Source: an uncultured Slackia sp. (GTDB lineage: Bacteria; Actinomycetota; Coriobacteriia; Coriobacteriales; Eggerthellaceae). Taken from it: DNA of 10,716 nt. Position 1 is the stretch's first letter. Each line of letters opens with the position of its first letter. The DNA lies in assembly GCA_937895975.1 (NCBI GenBank), contig CALBLG010000125.1, positions 1 through 10,716 of the forward strand, given 5' to 3'. Under the pieces are notes generated by a model that saw only the letters and a list, made by a program, of their open reading frames with translations, was not told the DNA's origin and did not search any database. Of the stretch, positions 1 to 5,713 are shown one piece after another. Position numbers and translations under genes: made by a program.

Positions 1-414
1 ATAGCCGACGAGCTTGTCGTCGGCGCCAATGACGCGGTGGCAGGGCACGACTATCGGCAGCGGATTCTTGTTGTTCGCCATGCCCACGGCGCGAAATCCC
101 TTGGGGTTGCCAACGAGCTCGGCGATTTCCGCATACGTGCGCGTTTGGCCGTAGGGGATGGTCTCGAGCGCCTTCCATACCCTCATTTGGAACTCGGAGC
201 CATGGGGCGATAGGGGGATATCGAAGAAACGGCGCTTGCCGGCGAAGTATTCCTGCAGCTGCGTGGCCGCCGTGTTCGTGAGCGCGCTTGGCCGGCGTGG
301 GCCGTTTTGGGGCACATCGCCGAAATCGATGCGGCAGATGCCGCGTTCGTCGGCGGCGATGGTCAATCGCCCCATGGGCATGGCGTATACGAAATAATTC
401 GCGCAGCGTTGCAT
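1..414 (-). CDS. ogt: Methylated-DNA--protein-cysteine S-methyltransferase (O6-alkylguanine repair), C-terminus cut by window edge
   Basis: This protein repairs O6-alkylguanine and O4-alkylthymine in DNA by moving the alkyl group irreversibly onto its own cysteine. The visible 138 residues show the family's order: a variable N-terminal domain, then a helix-turn-helix region around residues 85-115 (VWKALETIPYGQTRTYAEIA, then GMANNKNPLPIVVPCHRVIG). The active-site motif PCHRV has the acceptor cysteine at residue 125. The last part of the family's length (roughly 20-40 residues) lies beyond position 1. Two ATGs compete for the start, at 420 and 414. A GAAAGG Shine-Dalgarno directly abuts the ATG at 420 but sits about five to six bases before the ATG at 414, so 414 is preferred. 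A TATAAT box lies just upstream on this strand. It is transcribed away from rpe. Ogt is the best subtype guess; Ada-like domains are not seen. Confidence 0.93.
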   Translation of the reverse strand, partial: MQRCANYFVYAMPMGRLTIAADERGICRIDFGDVPQNGPRRPSALTNTAATQLQEYFAGKRRFFDIPLSPHGSEFQMRVWKALETIPYGQTRTYAEIAELVGNPKGFRAVGMANNKNPLPIVVPCHRVIGADDKLVGY

Positions 415-437
415 GTTCATCCTTTCACGTCAATCCG

Positions 438-443
438 ATTATA
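438..443 (-). promoter_or_regulatory. Putative -10 box (TATAAT) for the methyltransferase gene
   Basis: The minus strand reads a perfect TATAAT here, 23 bases before the preferred ATG at 414, which would give a very short leader. No convincing -35 hexamer is seen 16-18 bases upstream, so the promoter call rests on the -10 match and position alone. Confidence 0.4.
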
Positions 444-466
444 GGCTCCATGCGGGACGGCTGCGC

Positions 467-472
467 TAGAAT
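467..472 (+). promoter_or_regulatory. Possible -10 box (TAGAAT) for the rpe operon
   Basis: TAGAAT lies about 53 bases before the rpe ATG in the divergent intergenic region. No clear -35 box precedes it at the usual distance. It is the best candidate on this strand but is weak. Confidence 0.25.
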
Positions 473-525
473 GGAGCAAAAGCAAGCGGGCGAAACCCGA
501 AATCCACGCGCAGCAAGGAGCCTCG

Positions 526-1239
526 ATGTTCACCGAGCCTAAAATCGCACCTTCCATCCTTTCAGCCGATTTCATGAATATGGCCCGCGATGTGGCTGAA
601 ATCGAAGAAGGCGGGGCGGCGTTCGTGCACGTCGATGTGATGGACGGCCACTTCGTGCCGAACCTCACGCTGGGCGTGCCTTTCGTGGCGGGTTTGAAGA
701 AGGTCACCAAGCTGCCGCTCGACGTGCACTTGATGATTTCCAACCCGCTTGAGCAGCTGCCCTGGTATTTGAAGCACGCGCCCGAAATCGTGACGGTGCA
801 TGCCGAGGCGCTGAACGAGGATGCCGGCGAATTCGATGCGGCCATCGACCTCATTCACGAGGCGGGCTGCAAAGCCGCCATTGCCATGAAGCCCGATTAC
901 GACGTCGAGCGCATCAAACCCTACATCGAAAAGCTCGACATGGTGCTTCCCATGAGCGTTTTTCCAGGCTTTTCAGGCCAGAAATACGTAGAAGGCACCG
1001 AGGCGAAGGTCGCTCGCATCGTCGAGATGTCACGCGAAGCGGGCGTGGCTCCGCTCATCGAAGTCGATGGTGGCCTTAAGGCCAACGACCCAACCCGTGC
1101 GGTGTGCGCGGCGGGCTGCGACGTGCTGGTGGCAGGCAGCGGCGTATTTGGACAGGCCGACCGCGCTGCGGCGATTGCTGGCATGAAAGCCGTTGCCGCC
1201 GACGCGCAAACGAATGGTTTTATTGCCCCCTGGGCGTAA
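526..1239 (+). CDS. rpe: Ribulose-phosphate 3-epimerase
   Basis: Rpe interconverts D-ribulose 5-phosphate and D-xylulose 5-phosphate in the non-oxidative pentose phosphate pathway. It is a cytosolic (beta/alpha)8-barrel enzyme using one divalent metal. The 237-residue length fits the family (about 220-230). The expected landmarks are present: APSILSADF (8-16), HVDVMDGHFVPN with metal and catalytic residues H35 and D37 (35-46), LDVHLM with H68 (65-70), IEVDGG with the second catalytic aspartate D181, and the phosphate-binding VAGSGVFG near residues 200-210. The active-site loop, usually VNPGFGGQ, reads VFPGFSGQ (145-152), which is unusual. An AAGGAG Shine-Dalgarno five bases before the ATG fixes the start. 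It heads the plus-strand cluster, with 20 bases to the next gene. Confidence 0.95.
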   Translation: MFTEPKIAPSILSADFMNMARDVAEIEEGGAAFVHVDVMDGHFVPNLTLGVPFVAGLKKVTKLPLDVHLMISNPLEQLPWYLKHAPEIVTVHAEALNEDAGEFDAAIDLIHEAGCKAAIAMKPDYDVERIKPYIEKLDMVLPMSVFPGFSGQKYVEGTEAKVARIVEMSREAGVAPLIEVDGGLKANDPTRAVCAAGCDVLVAGSGVFGQADRAAAIAGMKAVAADAQTNGFIAPWA

Positions 1240-1259
1240 GTATCGAGGCGTGTATCTGT

Positions 1260-2435
1260 ATGCAAAGCATCTATCTTGACAATGCGGCCACCACGCCGCT
1301 GTGCGAAGCGGCCGCAAAGGCCATGGCTCCCTATATGCAGGCGGGCTCTGCCGCGCCGTTCGGCAATGCGAATTCGCTGCACTCGGTGGGCCGTCGGGCT
1401 TTCTCTGCCTTGGAAGACGCCCGCGCGCGCGTGGCGCGAGCCCTGAGGGCGCACCGCCCCGACGAAATCGTGTTCACGGCATGCGCCACCGAATCGGACA
1501 ATTCGGCCATCGTGGGCATGGCGCTTGGCGCGCATGAAAAGGCGCGTCTGGCCGGCAAGCACGGGCCGTTCAATATCGTCACCTCGCGCATCGAGCACGA
1601 GGCCGTATTGGAAACCCAACATATGTTACGGGCGCTCGGCTTTGAATTCCGCTTCGTGGACAACGATGCGTCGGGCCGCGTGACGCCCGATGCGCTTGCG
1701 CGCGCGATTGATGAAAACACCCTGGTCGTAAGCGTCATGGCCGCGAATAACGAGGTAGGCACCATCCAACCCACCGCCGAGTTGTGCCGCGTTGCCCACG
1801 AGGCGGGCGCGTTGTTTCACGTCGACGCCGTGCAAGCGCTGGGCAAAGTTCCTATCAGCCTGAAAGATTGGAATGTCGACGCCGCGTCGTTTTCGGCGCA
1901 CAAGGTGGGCGGCCCGAAGGGCGTCGGCGTGCTCTACCTGGCCGCGAAAACTCCGTATGTCGCCTATATGCCTGGAGGCGGGCAAGAGGGCGGCCGGCGC
2001 AGCGGCACCCAGAACGTATGCGGCATCGTGGGCGCGGCGGCGGCTATCGAATTCGCGGTTGCCGAACAGCCCGCATACGCCCAACGCGCTCGAGCGATGC
2101 GCGACGCGCTCTACGAGCGCCTCGGCGCCATAAAGCGCGTGGTGCCATCGGTCGGGGTGCCGGCGGCAAGCGAGGATTTCCTGCCCAATATCGTGAATGT
2201 GTGCGTGCGCGGTTTCGAAAGCCAGACGCTCATCTTGCAGCTCGACATGCGCGGCATTTGCGTGTCGGGCGGCTCGGCTTGCGCGTCAGGGAGCCTCGAT
2301 CCGTCACATGTGCTTTCCGCGCTCGGCGTCGAGCGGGCGCTTGCCCAAGGAGAGCTGCGCGTGTCTATCGGCGTTGAAAACACGCCCGATGAAATCGACG
2401 CGTTCTATGACGCATTCGTGGAGGCGATTTCGTGA
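1260..2435 (+). CDS. Cysteine desulfurase, group I (NifS/IscS-like), PLP-dependent
   Basis: The enzyme removes sulfur from L-cysteine, giving alanine and an enzyme persulfide that feeds Fe-S cluster assembly or tRNA thiolation. The 391-residue protein carries the aminotransferase class V fold landmarks: IYLDNAATTP (4-13), FTACATESDN (72-81), IEHEAVLE with the ring-stacking histidine, the PLP-binding lysine K215 in SAHKVGGPKG, and GGGQEGGRRSGTQN. The persulfide cysteine C341 lies in SGGSACASGS, the long-loop form of group I rather than the SufS type. The frame stays open upstream to 1104 inside rpe, but similarity to the family begins at the ATG at 1260. The Shine-Dalgarno there is weak (GAGG, 11 bases away), so translation may be coupled to rpe. 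No IscU, SufU or thiI lies beside it, so the sulfur acceptor is unknown; nifS, iscS or a tRNA-dedicated copy are all possible. Confidence 0.93.
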   Translation: MQSIYLDNAATTPLCEAAAKAMAPYMQAGSAAPFGNANSLHSVGRRAFSALEDARARVARALRAHRPDEIVFTACATESDNSAIVGMALGAHEKARLAGKHGPFNIVTSRIEHEAVLETQHMLRALGFEFRFVDNDASGRVTPDALARAIDENTLVVSVMAANNEVGTIQPTAELCRVAHEAGALFHVDAVQALGKVPISLKDWNVDAASFSAHKVGGPKGVGVLYLAAKTPYVAYMPGGGQEGGRRSGTQNVCGIVGAAAAIEFAVAEQPAYAQRARAMRDALYERLGAIKRVVPSVGVPAASEDFLPNIVNVCVRGFESQTLILQLDMRGICVSGGSACASGSLDPSHVLSALGVERALAQGELRVSIGVENTPDEIDAFYDAFVEAIS

Positions 2436-3241
2436 TGGAACTCATCACCATGCATACGCATTCCACGTTCTGCAACCACGCGAAAGACCCTTTGGTCGAT
2501 ATGGTGCAGGCCGCGGTGGATGCGGGAATCGCCCATATGGCGGCCACCGAACACTATCCCATTCCCGATGAGCTGGATCCCTCGAAGCGTTCGACCATGC
2601 CAATCGAGCGGCTCGAGCCGTATATTGAGGCCGTGCGAGAGCAGCAGAAACGCACCGATATAGACGTGCTTTTGGGCTGCGAGCTTGATTGGCTCGGCGA
2701 CGATGAGACGCGCGAGCTGCACGCGAGCGATTTCGACCGCTTCGACATCGTGCTTGGGTCGGTGCATTTCGTGGACCGTTGGCTTATGGTGAGCCACAAG
2801 CATATGTCGCGATGGAAAAGCATCGATCTCGAGGCGTTTTGGAATCGCTACGTTGAGCTATGGTGCAACGCGGCGAAAAGCGACATGCCGTTCACGGTTA
2901 TGGCGCATCCCGATGTGGTGAAGAAGTTCAGCCCCGCGCCCGATTTCGACGTGGAGCCGCTGTACGCGCGCATGGCCCGCGCGGCTCGCGAGGGCGGGCG
3001 CATGGTCGAGGTGAACACGTCGGGCGCATACGCGGAGTGCGGCGAATTCTACCCGTCTCCGCAATTGTTGCAAGCGTTTTGCGCCGAGGGCGTGCCATGC
3101 ACCGTGGGCACCGACGCGCACGCCAAGGAGCATATCGCGCGCGACATCGAAAAGGCGTACGGCTATATGCGCCAGGCGGGATACACGCAGGTGGCCGTGC
3201 CAACTCGCGGACGCGGCGTGCGCATGGTGGATTTAGACTAG
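2432..3241 (+). CDS. PHP-domain phosphatase, histidinol-phosphatase (HisK/HisJ) family
   Basis: PHP-family phosphoesterases of this type dephosphorylate L-histidinol phosphate in histidine synthesis, using a cluster of metals held by histidines and acidic residues. The 269-residue protein shows the full set: HTHSTFCNHAKD (H8, H10), TEHYP (H42), GCELDW (E85), GSVHF (H113), MAHPD (H159), the VEVNTSG strand, and GTDAH (D228, H230). Length matches HisK proteins. The upstream stop overlaps the start: GTG at 2432 and ATG at 2435 are adjacent codons in one frame. GGAGG at 2420-2424 is seven bases from the GTG and ten from the ATG, so GTG is slightly favoured and only one residue is at stake. No other his gene is nearby, so another small phosphorylated substrate cannot be excluded. 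Confidence 0.85.
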   Translation: MMELITMHTHSTFCNHAKDPLVDMVQAAVDAGIAHMAATEHYPIPDELDPSKRSTMPIERLEPYIEAVREQQKRTDIDVLLGCELDWLGDDETRELHASDFDRFDIVLGSVHFVDRWLMVSHKHMSRWKSIDLEAFWNRYVELWCNAAKSDMPFTVMAHPDVVKKFSPAPDFDVEPLYARMARAAREGGRMVEVNTSGAYAECGEFYPSPQLLQAFCAEGVPCTVGTDAHAKEHIARDIEKAYGYMRQAGYTQVAVPTRGRGVRMVDLD

Positions 3242-3298
3242 GGGCGCGCAAACGCTCAGGGCATTCGACGCGTTCTCTATATTCTTCGGGAGGTTGTT

Positions 3299-4207
3299 AT
3301 GGCAAACGATGGCGAATACGAAACCAACGAAGAAACTGCGGGGCTGCGCACCATAGCGAAAGGCCCGCTGGCTCACAAGGCGGCTCATGCGCCCGCGACG
3401 GTGGGCGAGCTCGTCGCGGGGCTGAACCGGGCGTTCCCCCCGGCCGATGCCAAGAGATGGGATCGCACGGGACTTCTGGTGGGCGACCCGTCCGCGCAGC
3501 TTAAGGGCGTGGCATGTGCGCTCGACCCGACGCTTTCGGCCGTACGCGAAGCGGCGCAACTGGGCGCTAACGCGCTCATAACGCACCATCCGGCATTTCT
3601 GGAGCCGCCCACACGGCTTTCGCCTCTCGGACCGGGCGCAAGCACGTCGGGAGCCGTGGCGTTTGAAGCCGCTCGGTTGGGCGTGGCTCTCGCGAATTGG
3701 CACACCGCTCTCGATGTAAGCGCGCCGGCGCAAACCATGCTTCCTGGCATGCTGCGCCTGAAGGCCACCGACGTGCTTGAGCCCCTGGCGCGCGACAACT
3801 CGCTGGGCTACGGCCAAATCTGCGCGATCGCGCCCGACGAAGACCTCACGCTTGGCGCGCTCGCCGCGCGGTGCACCTCGGTTTTCGGCCGAGCTCCTCG
3901 CGTGTGGGGCGAAATGGACAAGCGCCTGTCCACCGTATGCACGTGGACGGGCGCTGCGGGAAACGCGGCCGCCGAATGCGTTGCACGCGGCATAGATGCG
4001 CTGGTATGCGGCGAAGTGAAATACCATGCGGCGCTTGACGCCTCCCAGGCAGGGCTGGGCATCGTCGAACTGGGGCACGACGTTTCCGAGCTGCCGTTCG
4101 CGCGAATTCTCGCCGAAACGTGCGCCCGTATGGGCGTTGCCCGTGAGAAGATAGTCGTGCTCGATCAAAACGATGCGTGGCAGCATCCCGAAACGAGGAG
4201 GGTCTAG
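3299..4207 (+). CDS. Nif3-like dinuclear metal centre protein (NIF3/YbgI/YqfO family; formerly 'GTP cyclohydrolase I type 2')
   Basis: Members form toroidal hexamers with a two-metal site in each subunit; the physiological substrate is not established. The 302-residue protein has the family motifs in order: TVGELVAGLN (34-43), WDRTGLLVGD (54-63), THHP with H96 and H97, WHTALD with H135 and D139 (usually HTNLD), GEVKYH, and a C-terminal GHDVSE with H260 and E264 as the last metal ligands. It lacks the large middle insert of B. subtilis YqfO, so it resembles the short YbgI type. About 30 extra residues precede the conserved core and look unstructured (acidic, then lysine/histidine-rich). The start is well supported: GGGAGG at 3288-3293 is five bases before the ATG. 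It is directly coupled to the zinc-ribbon gene downstream, a pairing common in Gram-positive genomes. Confidence 0.9.
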   Translation: MANDGEYETNEETAGLRTIAKGPLAHKAAHAPATVGELVAGLNRAFPPADAKRWDRTGLLVGDPSAQLKGVACALDPTLSAVREAAQLGANALITHHPAFLEPPTRLSPLGPGASTSGAVAFEAARLGVALANWHTALDVSAPAQTMLPGMLRLKATDVLEPLARDNSLGYGQICAIAPDEDLTLGALAARCTSVFGRAPRVWGEMDKRLSTVCTWTGAAGNAAAECVARGIDALVCGEVKYHAALDASQAGLGIVELGHDVSELPFARILAETCARMGVAREKIVVLDQNDAWQHPETRRV

Positions 4208-4944
4208 TGCAGGCAACACAAGAGCAAATCGCGGCGCTTCTGAAAATCCAGGGGATAGATTTGGAGTGCTCGCGCCTTACCAAACAGCTCGACGGGCTTC
4301 CTCAGAAGAAGGCCATTCTCGACGTGCGCCACAAAAAGGCCGCCGTTGCCGAGAAACGACGCACCATCGTCGGCATGAAGAAAGACGCCGAAACGCAGCT
4401 CGCGCATGCCCAGGGCGAAGACGCCAATCTAGAGCGCAAGTCGGCCACCGCGCAAAACCTCATTGATACCGCAGCGGGCGATTTCCGCAGCATCAACGCG
4501 CATAGCAAAGAGCTTTCCGGCTACGCCAAACGGCGCGAAACGCTCGCGGGCGAAATTGCGGACCTCACTAACAAGCTCGCCCAAATGGAGAAGCTCGCAG
4601 GCGAAATCGATTCCATCGAAGCCGTGCTTGCCAAAAAGGAGGAGGCGTTGATCGCCGAATATCGCGAGCAGGGCGGTAAGCTGCTGGCGCAAATCAATCA
4701 GTTCAAGCCCGAGCGCGAGCGCATGGTGTCCCTCGTCGCCGACGCGAAGCTGATCGGGACGTACGAGCGCATCGCGAAGGCAAAGGGCGGCGTGGCGCTT
4801 GCGCACCTTGACGAAAACGGCTGCTCCGTGTGCCGCACGACGTTCGACCACAGCCGCGTGCTCGGCCTGCGCGCCGAGGCTCCGCTTTCAATGTGCCCTA
4901 GCTGCGGCCGCCTTATGGTGGTGGGGAATAGGTATCGCGGCTAA
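4207..4944 (+). CDS. Coiled-coil C4-type zinc-ribbon protein (DUF164 / zf-RING_7 family)
   Basis: The 245-residue protein has two parts. Residues about 5-185 are charged and helix-rich, typical of a long antiparallel coiled-coil hairpin. A C-terminal zinc ribbon follows with CSVC (C206, C209) and CPSC (C230, C233), then a basic tail. Relatives include Helicobacter FlgZ (HP0958) and chlamydial CdsZ, which act as nucleic-acid or export-machinery adaptors; the actinobacterial role is unknown. The chosen start is GTG at 4207, which shares its first base with the nif3 stop (TAGTG). AGGAGG at 4196-4201 is five bases upstream, a strong site. An in-frame ATG at 4177 would add ten residues inside nif3 but lacks such a site. 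The overlap implies co-translation with nif3. A hairpin with a T run follows the stop. Confidence 0.88.
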   Translation: MQATQEQIAALLKIQGIDLECSRLTKQLDGLPQKKAILDVRHKKAAVAEKRRTIVGMKKDAETQLAHAQGEDANLERKSATAQNLIDTAAGDFRSINAHSKELSGYAKRRETLAGEIADLTNKLAQMEKLAGEIDSIEAVLAKKEEALIAEYREQGGKLLAQINQFKPERERMVSLVADAKLIGTYERIAKAKGGVALAHLDENGCSVCRTTFDHSRVLGLRAEAPLSMCPSCGRLMVVGNRYRG

Positions 4945-4964
4945 CATGGCCCACGTACCTGGCC

Positions 4965-5032
4965 GCTTCGGGGGCGCTCCCGTTTCCTTCGCAACGTTCC
5001 AGGCGCTACGGAAACGGAAGCGCCCCCGAAGC
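4965..5032 (+). repeat. Hairpin element 1: 23-bp inverted repeat around a conserved 22-nt loop, possible terminator
   Basis: The arms at 4965-4987 and 5010-5032 are complementary at 22 of 23 positions; the single mismatch is C4979 against A5018. The loop at 4988-5009 contains CAACGTTCCAGGCG at 4992-5005, shared with element 2. T7 at 5038-5044 lies five bases past the stem, so on the plus strand it could terminate the transcript of the zinc-ribbon gene, which ends 20 bases before the stem. The stem and loop are both much longer than in an ordinary intrinsic terminator such as the rpmB one, so a second role is plausible. Confidence 0.85.
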
Positions 5033-5053
5033 TCGTCTTTTTTTGCTTTAGGC

Positions 5054-5067
5054 CGATATGCGATATG
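5054..5067 (+). repeat. Tandem duplication of CGATATG (two copies)
   Basis: CGATATG occurs twice back to back between hairpin element 1 and the stem-less core copy. It may be a protein-binding site or a simple slippage product; nothing else in the sequence decides this. Confidence 0.5.
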
Positions 5068-5090
5068 GATAACGTTTCCCTGGCCCCACG

Positions 5091-5110
5091 ACAACGTTTC
5101 AGGCGTTCAG
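5091..5110 (+). repeat. Stem-less third copy of the hairpin loop core
   Basis: The plus strand reads ACAACGTTTCAGGCGTTCAG. This matches the reverse complement of 5183-5202 (loop and inner stem edge of element 2) at 19 of 20 positions, and the element 1 loop over most of the same core. Its flanks form no long stem; only a 5-bp CCTGG/CCAGG pairing at 5079-5083 and 5112-5116 surrounds it. It could be a decayed element or an alternative pairing partner for element 2. Confidence 0.7.
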
Positions 5111-5157
5111 TCCAGGCAGGTGTTTCTTCGCTTGTTCGTTTCGATAACGGTAGAGCA

Positions 5158-5231
5158 GGCACGCGCCCCCTTGGGGCTATTTCTGAACGCCTGGAACGTT
5201 GTGAAGAAATAGCCCCAAGGGGGCGCGTGCC
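5158..5231 (-). repeat. Hairpin element 2: perfect 27-bp inverted repeat around the same loop core, inverted relative to element 1
   Basis: The arms at 5158-5184 and 5205-5231 are perfectly complementary over 27 bases. The 20-base loop at 5185-5204 carries, on the minus strand, the same CAACGTTCCAGGCG as element 1. Over the aligned core (4987-5007 against 5206-5186 read in reverse) 19 of 21 bases agree, while the rest of the stems is unrelated. No T run follows on either strand, so it is not a standard intrinsic terminator. Confidence 0.88.
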
Positions 5232-5294
5232 GGACGGGTTGAGCCTGTCGACATTCACGTTTTCGTCACAGAAGGCAAGAACTCGTAAGTTTTC

Positions 5295-5323
5295 TTGTCT
5301 GACCTGTAATCGTGTGTTATAGT
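5295..5323 (+). promoter_or_regulatory. Sigma70-type promoter of rpmB
   Basis: TTGTCT (5295-5300) and TATAGT (5318-5323) are separated by 17 bases, with a TG at 5315-5316 forming an extended -10. Transcription would begin near 5330, giving a leader of about 49 bases before the rpmB ATG. This is the best promoter in the window. Confidence 0.75.
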
Positions 5324-5360
5324 AATCAAGCTTTTTTGCCTGTAATCAGAGATTATCTGA
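5303..5360 (+). promoter_or_regulatory. Repeated TAATC motifs and palindromes over the rpmB promoter and leader, candidate operator
   Basis: CCTGTAATC occurs exactly twice, at 5303-5311 inside the promoter spacer and at 5339-5347 in the leader. TAATC also occurs at 5323-5327, overlapping the end of the -10 box. At 5343-5355 TAATC-AGA-GATTA is a 13-base palindrome, and TCAGA-GATTA-TCTGA at 5346-5360 is a second, overlapping one. This could be an operator for a repressor or a small leader hairpin. Because L28 here is a four-cysteine (zinc-type) form, a zinc-responsive Fur-family repressor is one idea, but the match to a known box is not good enough to claim it. Confidence 0.4.
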
Positions 5361-5378
5361 AGTAATGGAGTGAGAGAA

Positions 5379-5567
5379 ATGTCCCAGGTTTGTGAAATTT
5401 GCGGTAAGCACCCCGTGGCCGGTCGCAGCATCAGCCACTCCCACCGCGTCAGCAATCGTACCTTCCGCCCGAATATCCAGAAGGTTTCCTGCGTCGTCGA
5501 CGGCAAGTCCCGTAAGATGAACGTGTGCACCTCCTGCCTGAAGGCTGGCAAGGTCGTTCGCGGCTAA
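5379..5567 (+). CDS. rpmB: 50S ribosomal protein L28 (four-cysteine, zinc-ribbon form)
   Basis: L28 is a small basic protein of the large ribosomal subunit, near the E site. The 62 residues show the bacterial pattern: CEICGKHPVAG with C5 and C8, SHSHR and a TFRPNIQ segment, and CTSC with C50 and C53, which together would bind one zinc ion; one further cysteine is at residue 38. The ATG at 5379 has GGAG eight bases upstream; an in-frame GTG at 5370 overlaps that site and is less likely. It has its own strong promoter and its own terminator, so it is probably a largely monocistronic unit, although the next genes are the conserved rpmB neighbours Asp23 and DAK2. Confidence 0.97.
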   Translation: MSQVCEICGKHPVAGRSISHSHRVSNRTFRPNIQKVSCVVDGKSRKMNVCTSCLKAGKVVRG

Positions 5568-5590
5568 CAGCGCGAAAACCGCACATGAGC

Positions 5591-5616
5591 AAAAGCCCGC
5601 ATTAGCGGGCTTTTTT
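5591..5616 (+). terminator. Rho-independent terminator of rpmB
   Basis: AAAAGCCCGC and GCGGGCTTTT form a 10-bp stem with an ATTA loop, followed directly by a run of six T. It begins 23 bases after the rpmB stop and is a textbook intrinsic terminator. Confidence 0.93.
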
Positions 5617-5670
5617 GTGTGCGAGACTACTTAGGTTGTCAAAGTATCGTTGCGCTCTGCCCGAAACGGG

Positions 5671-5676
5671 TATACT
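5671..5676 (+). promoter_or_regulatory. Putative -10 box (TATACT) for the Asp23/fakA/recG operon
   Basis: TATACT lies 37 bases before the Asp23-family ATG and just downstream of the rpmB terminator, where a new promoter is expected. The best -35 is TTGCGC at 5650-5655 with a short 15-base spacer; a better hexamer, TTGTCA at 5636-5641, is too far away (29 bases). Confidence 0.4.
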
Positions 5677-5713
5677 TAACGGTTGTCTCGCAGTCGTGAG
5701 AAAGGACGATTTC

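Larger units (their letters stand above)
4945..5378. other. Gene-free intergenic region with palindromic repeat elements and the rpmB promoter
   Basis: No credible protein gene is seen in these 434 bases. Short open frames here run through the hairpins and lack ribosome sites. From left to right the stretch holds hairpin element 1 with a T run, a tandem pair of CGATATG (5054-5067), a stem-less copy of the hairpin loop sequence, hairpin element 2, and an AT-richer segment carrying the rpmB promoter and leader. The shift to AT-rich sequence begins near 5250. Confidence 0.8.

Noticed and set aside
1104..1259. An upstream start that would extend the cysteine desulfurase by 52 residues
   Set aside because: The extension lies inside rpe, is arginine/cysteine-rich shadow sequence, and the family's conserved start (YLDNAATTP) follows the ATG at 1260.
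3242..3298. A promoter (TATATT near 3279) before the Nif3 gene
   Set aside because: No matching -35 box is present and the 57-base gap holds no terminator, so read-through from the upstream genes is the simpler reading.
4965..5231. Integron attC sites or a CRISPR array
   Set aside because: There is no regular repeat-spacer pattern, and the hairpins lack the unpaired bases and conserved GTT/AAC boundary boxes of attC; the conserved part is the loop, not the ends.
4888..5322. Several open frames of 68-137 codons in the hairpin region, on both strands
   Set aside because: They read through the inverted repeats, so the same peptide-like strings appear on both strands; none has a ribosome site or recognisable domain.
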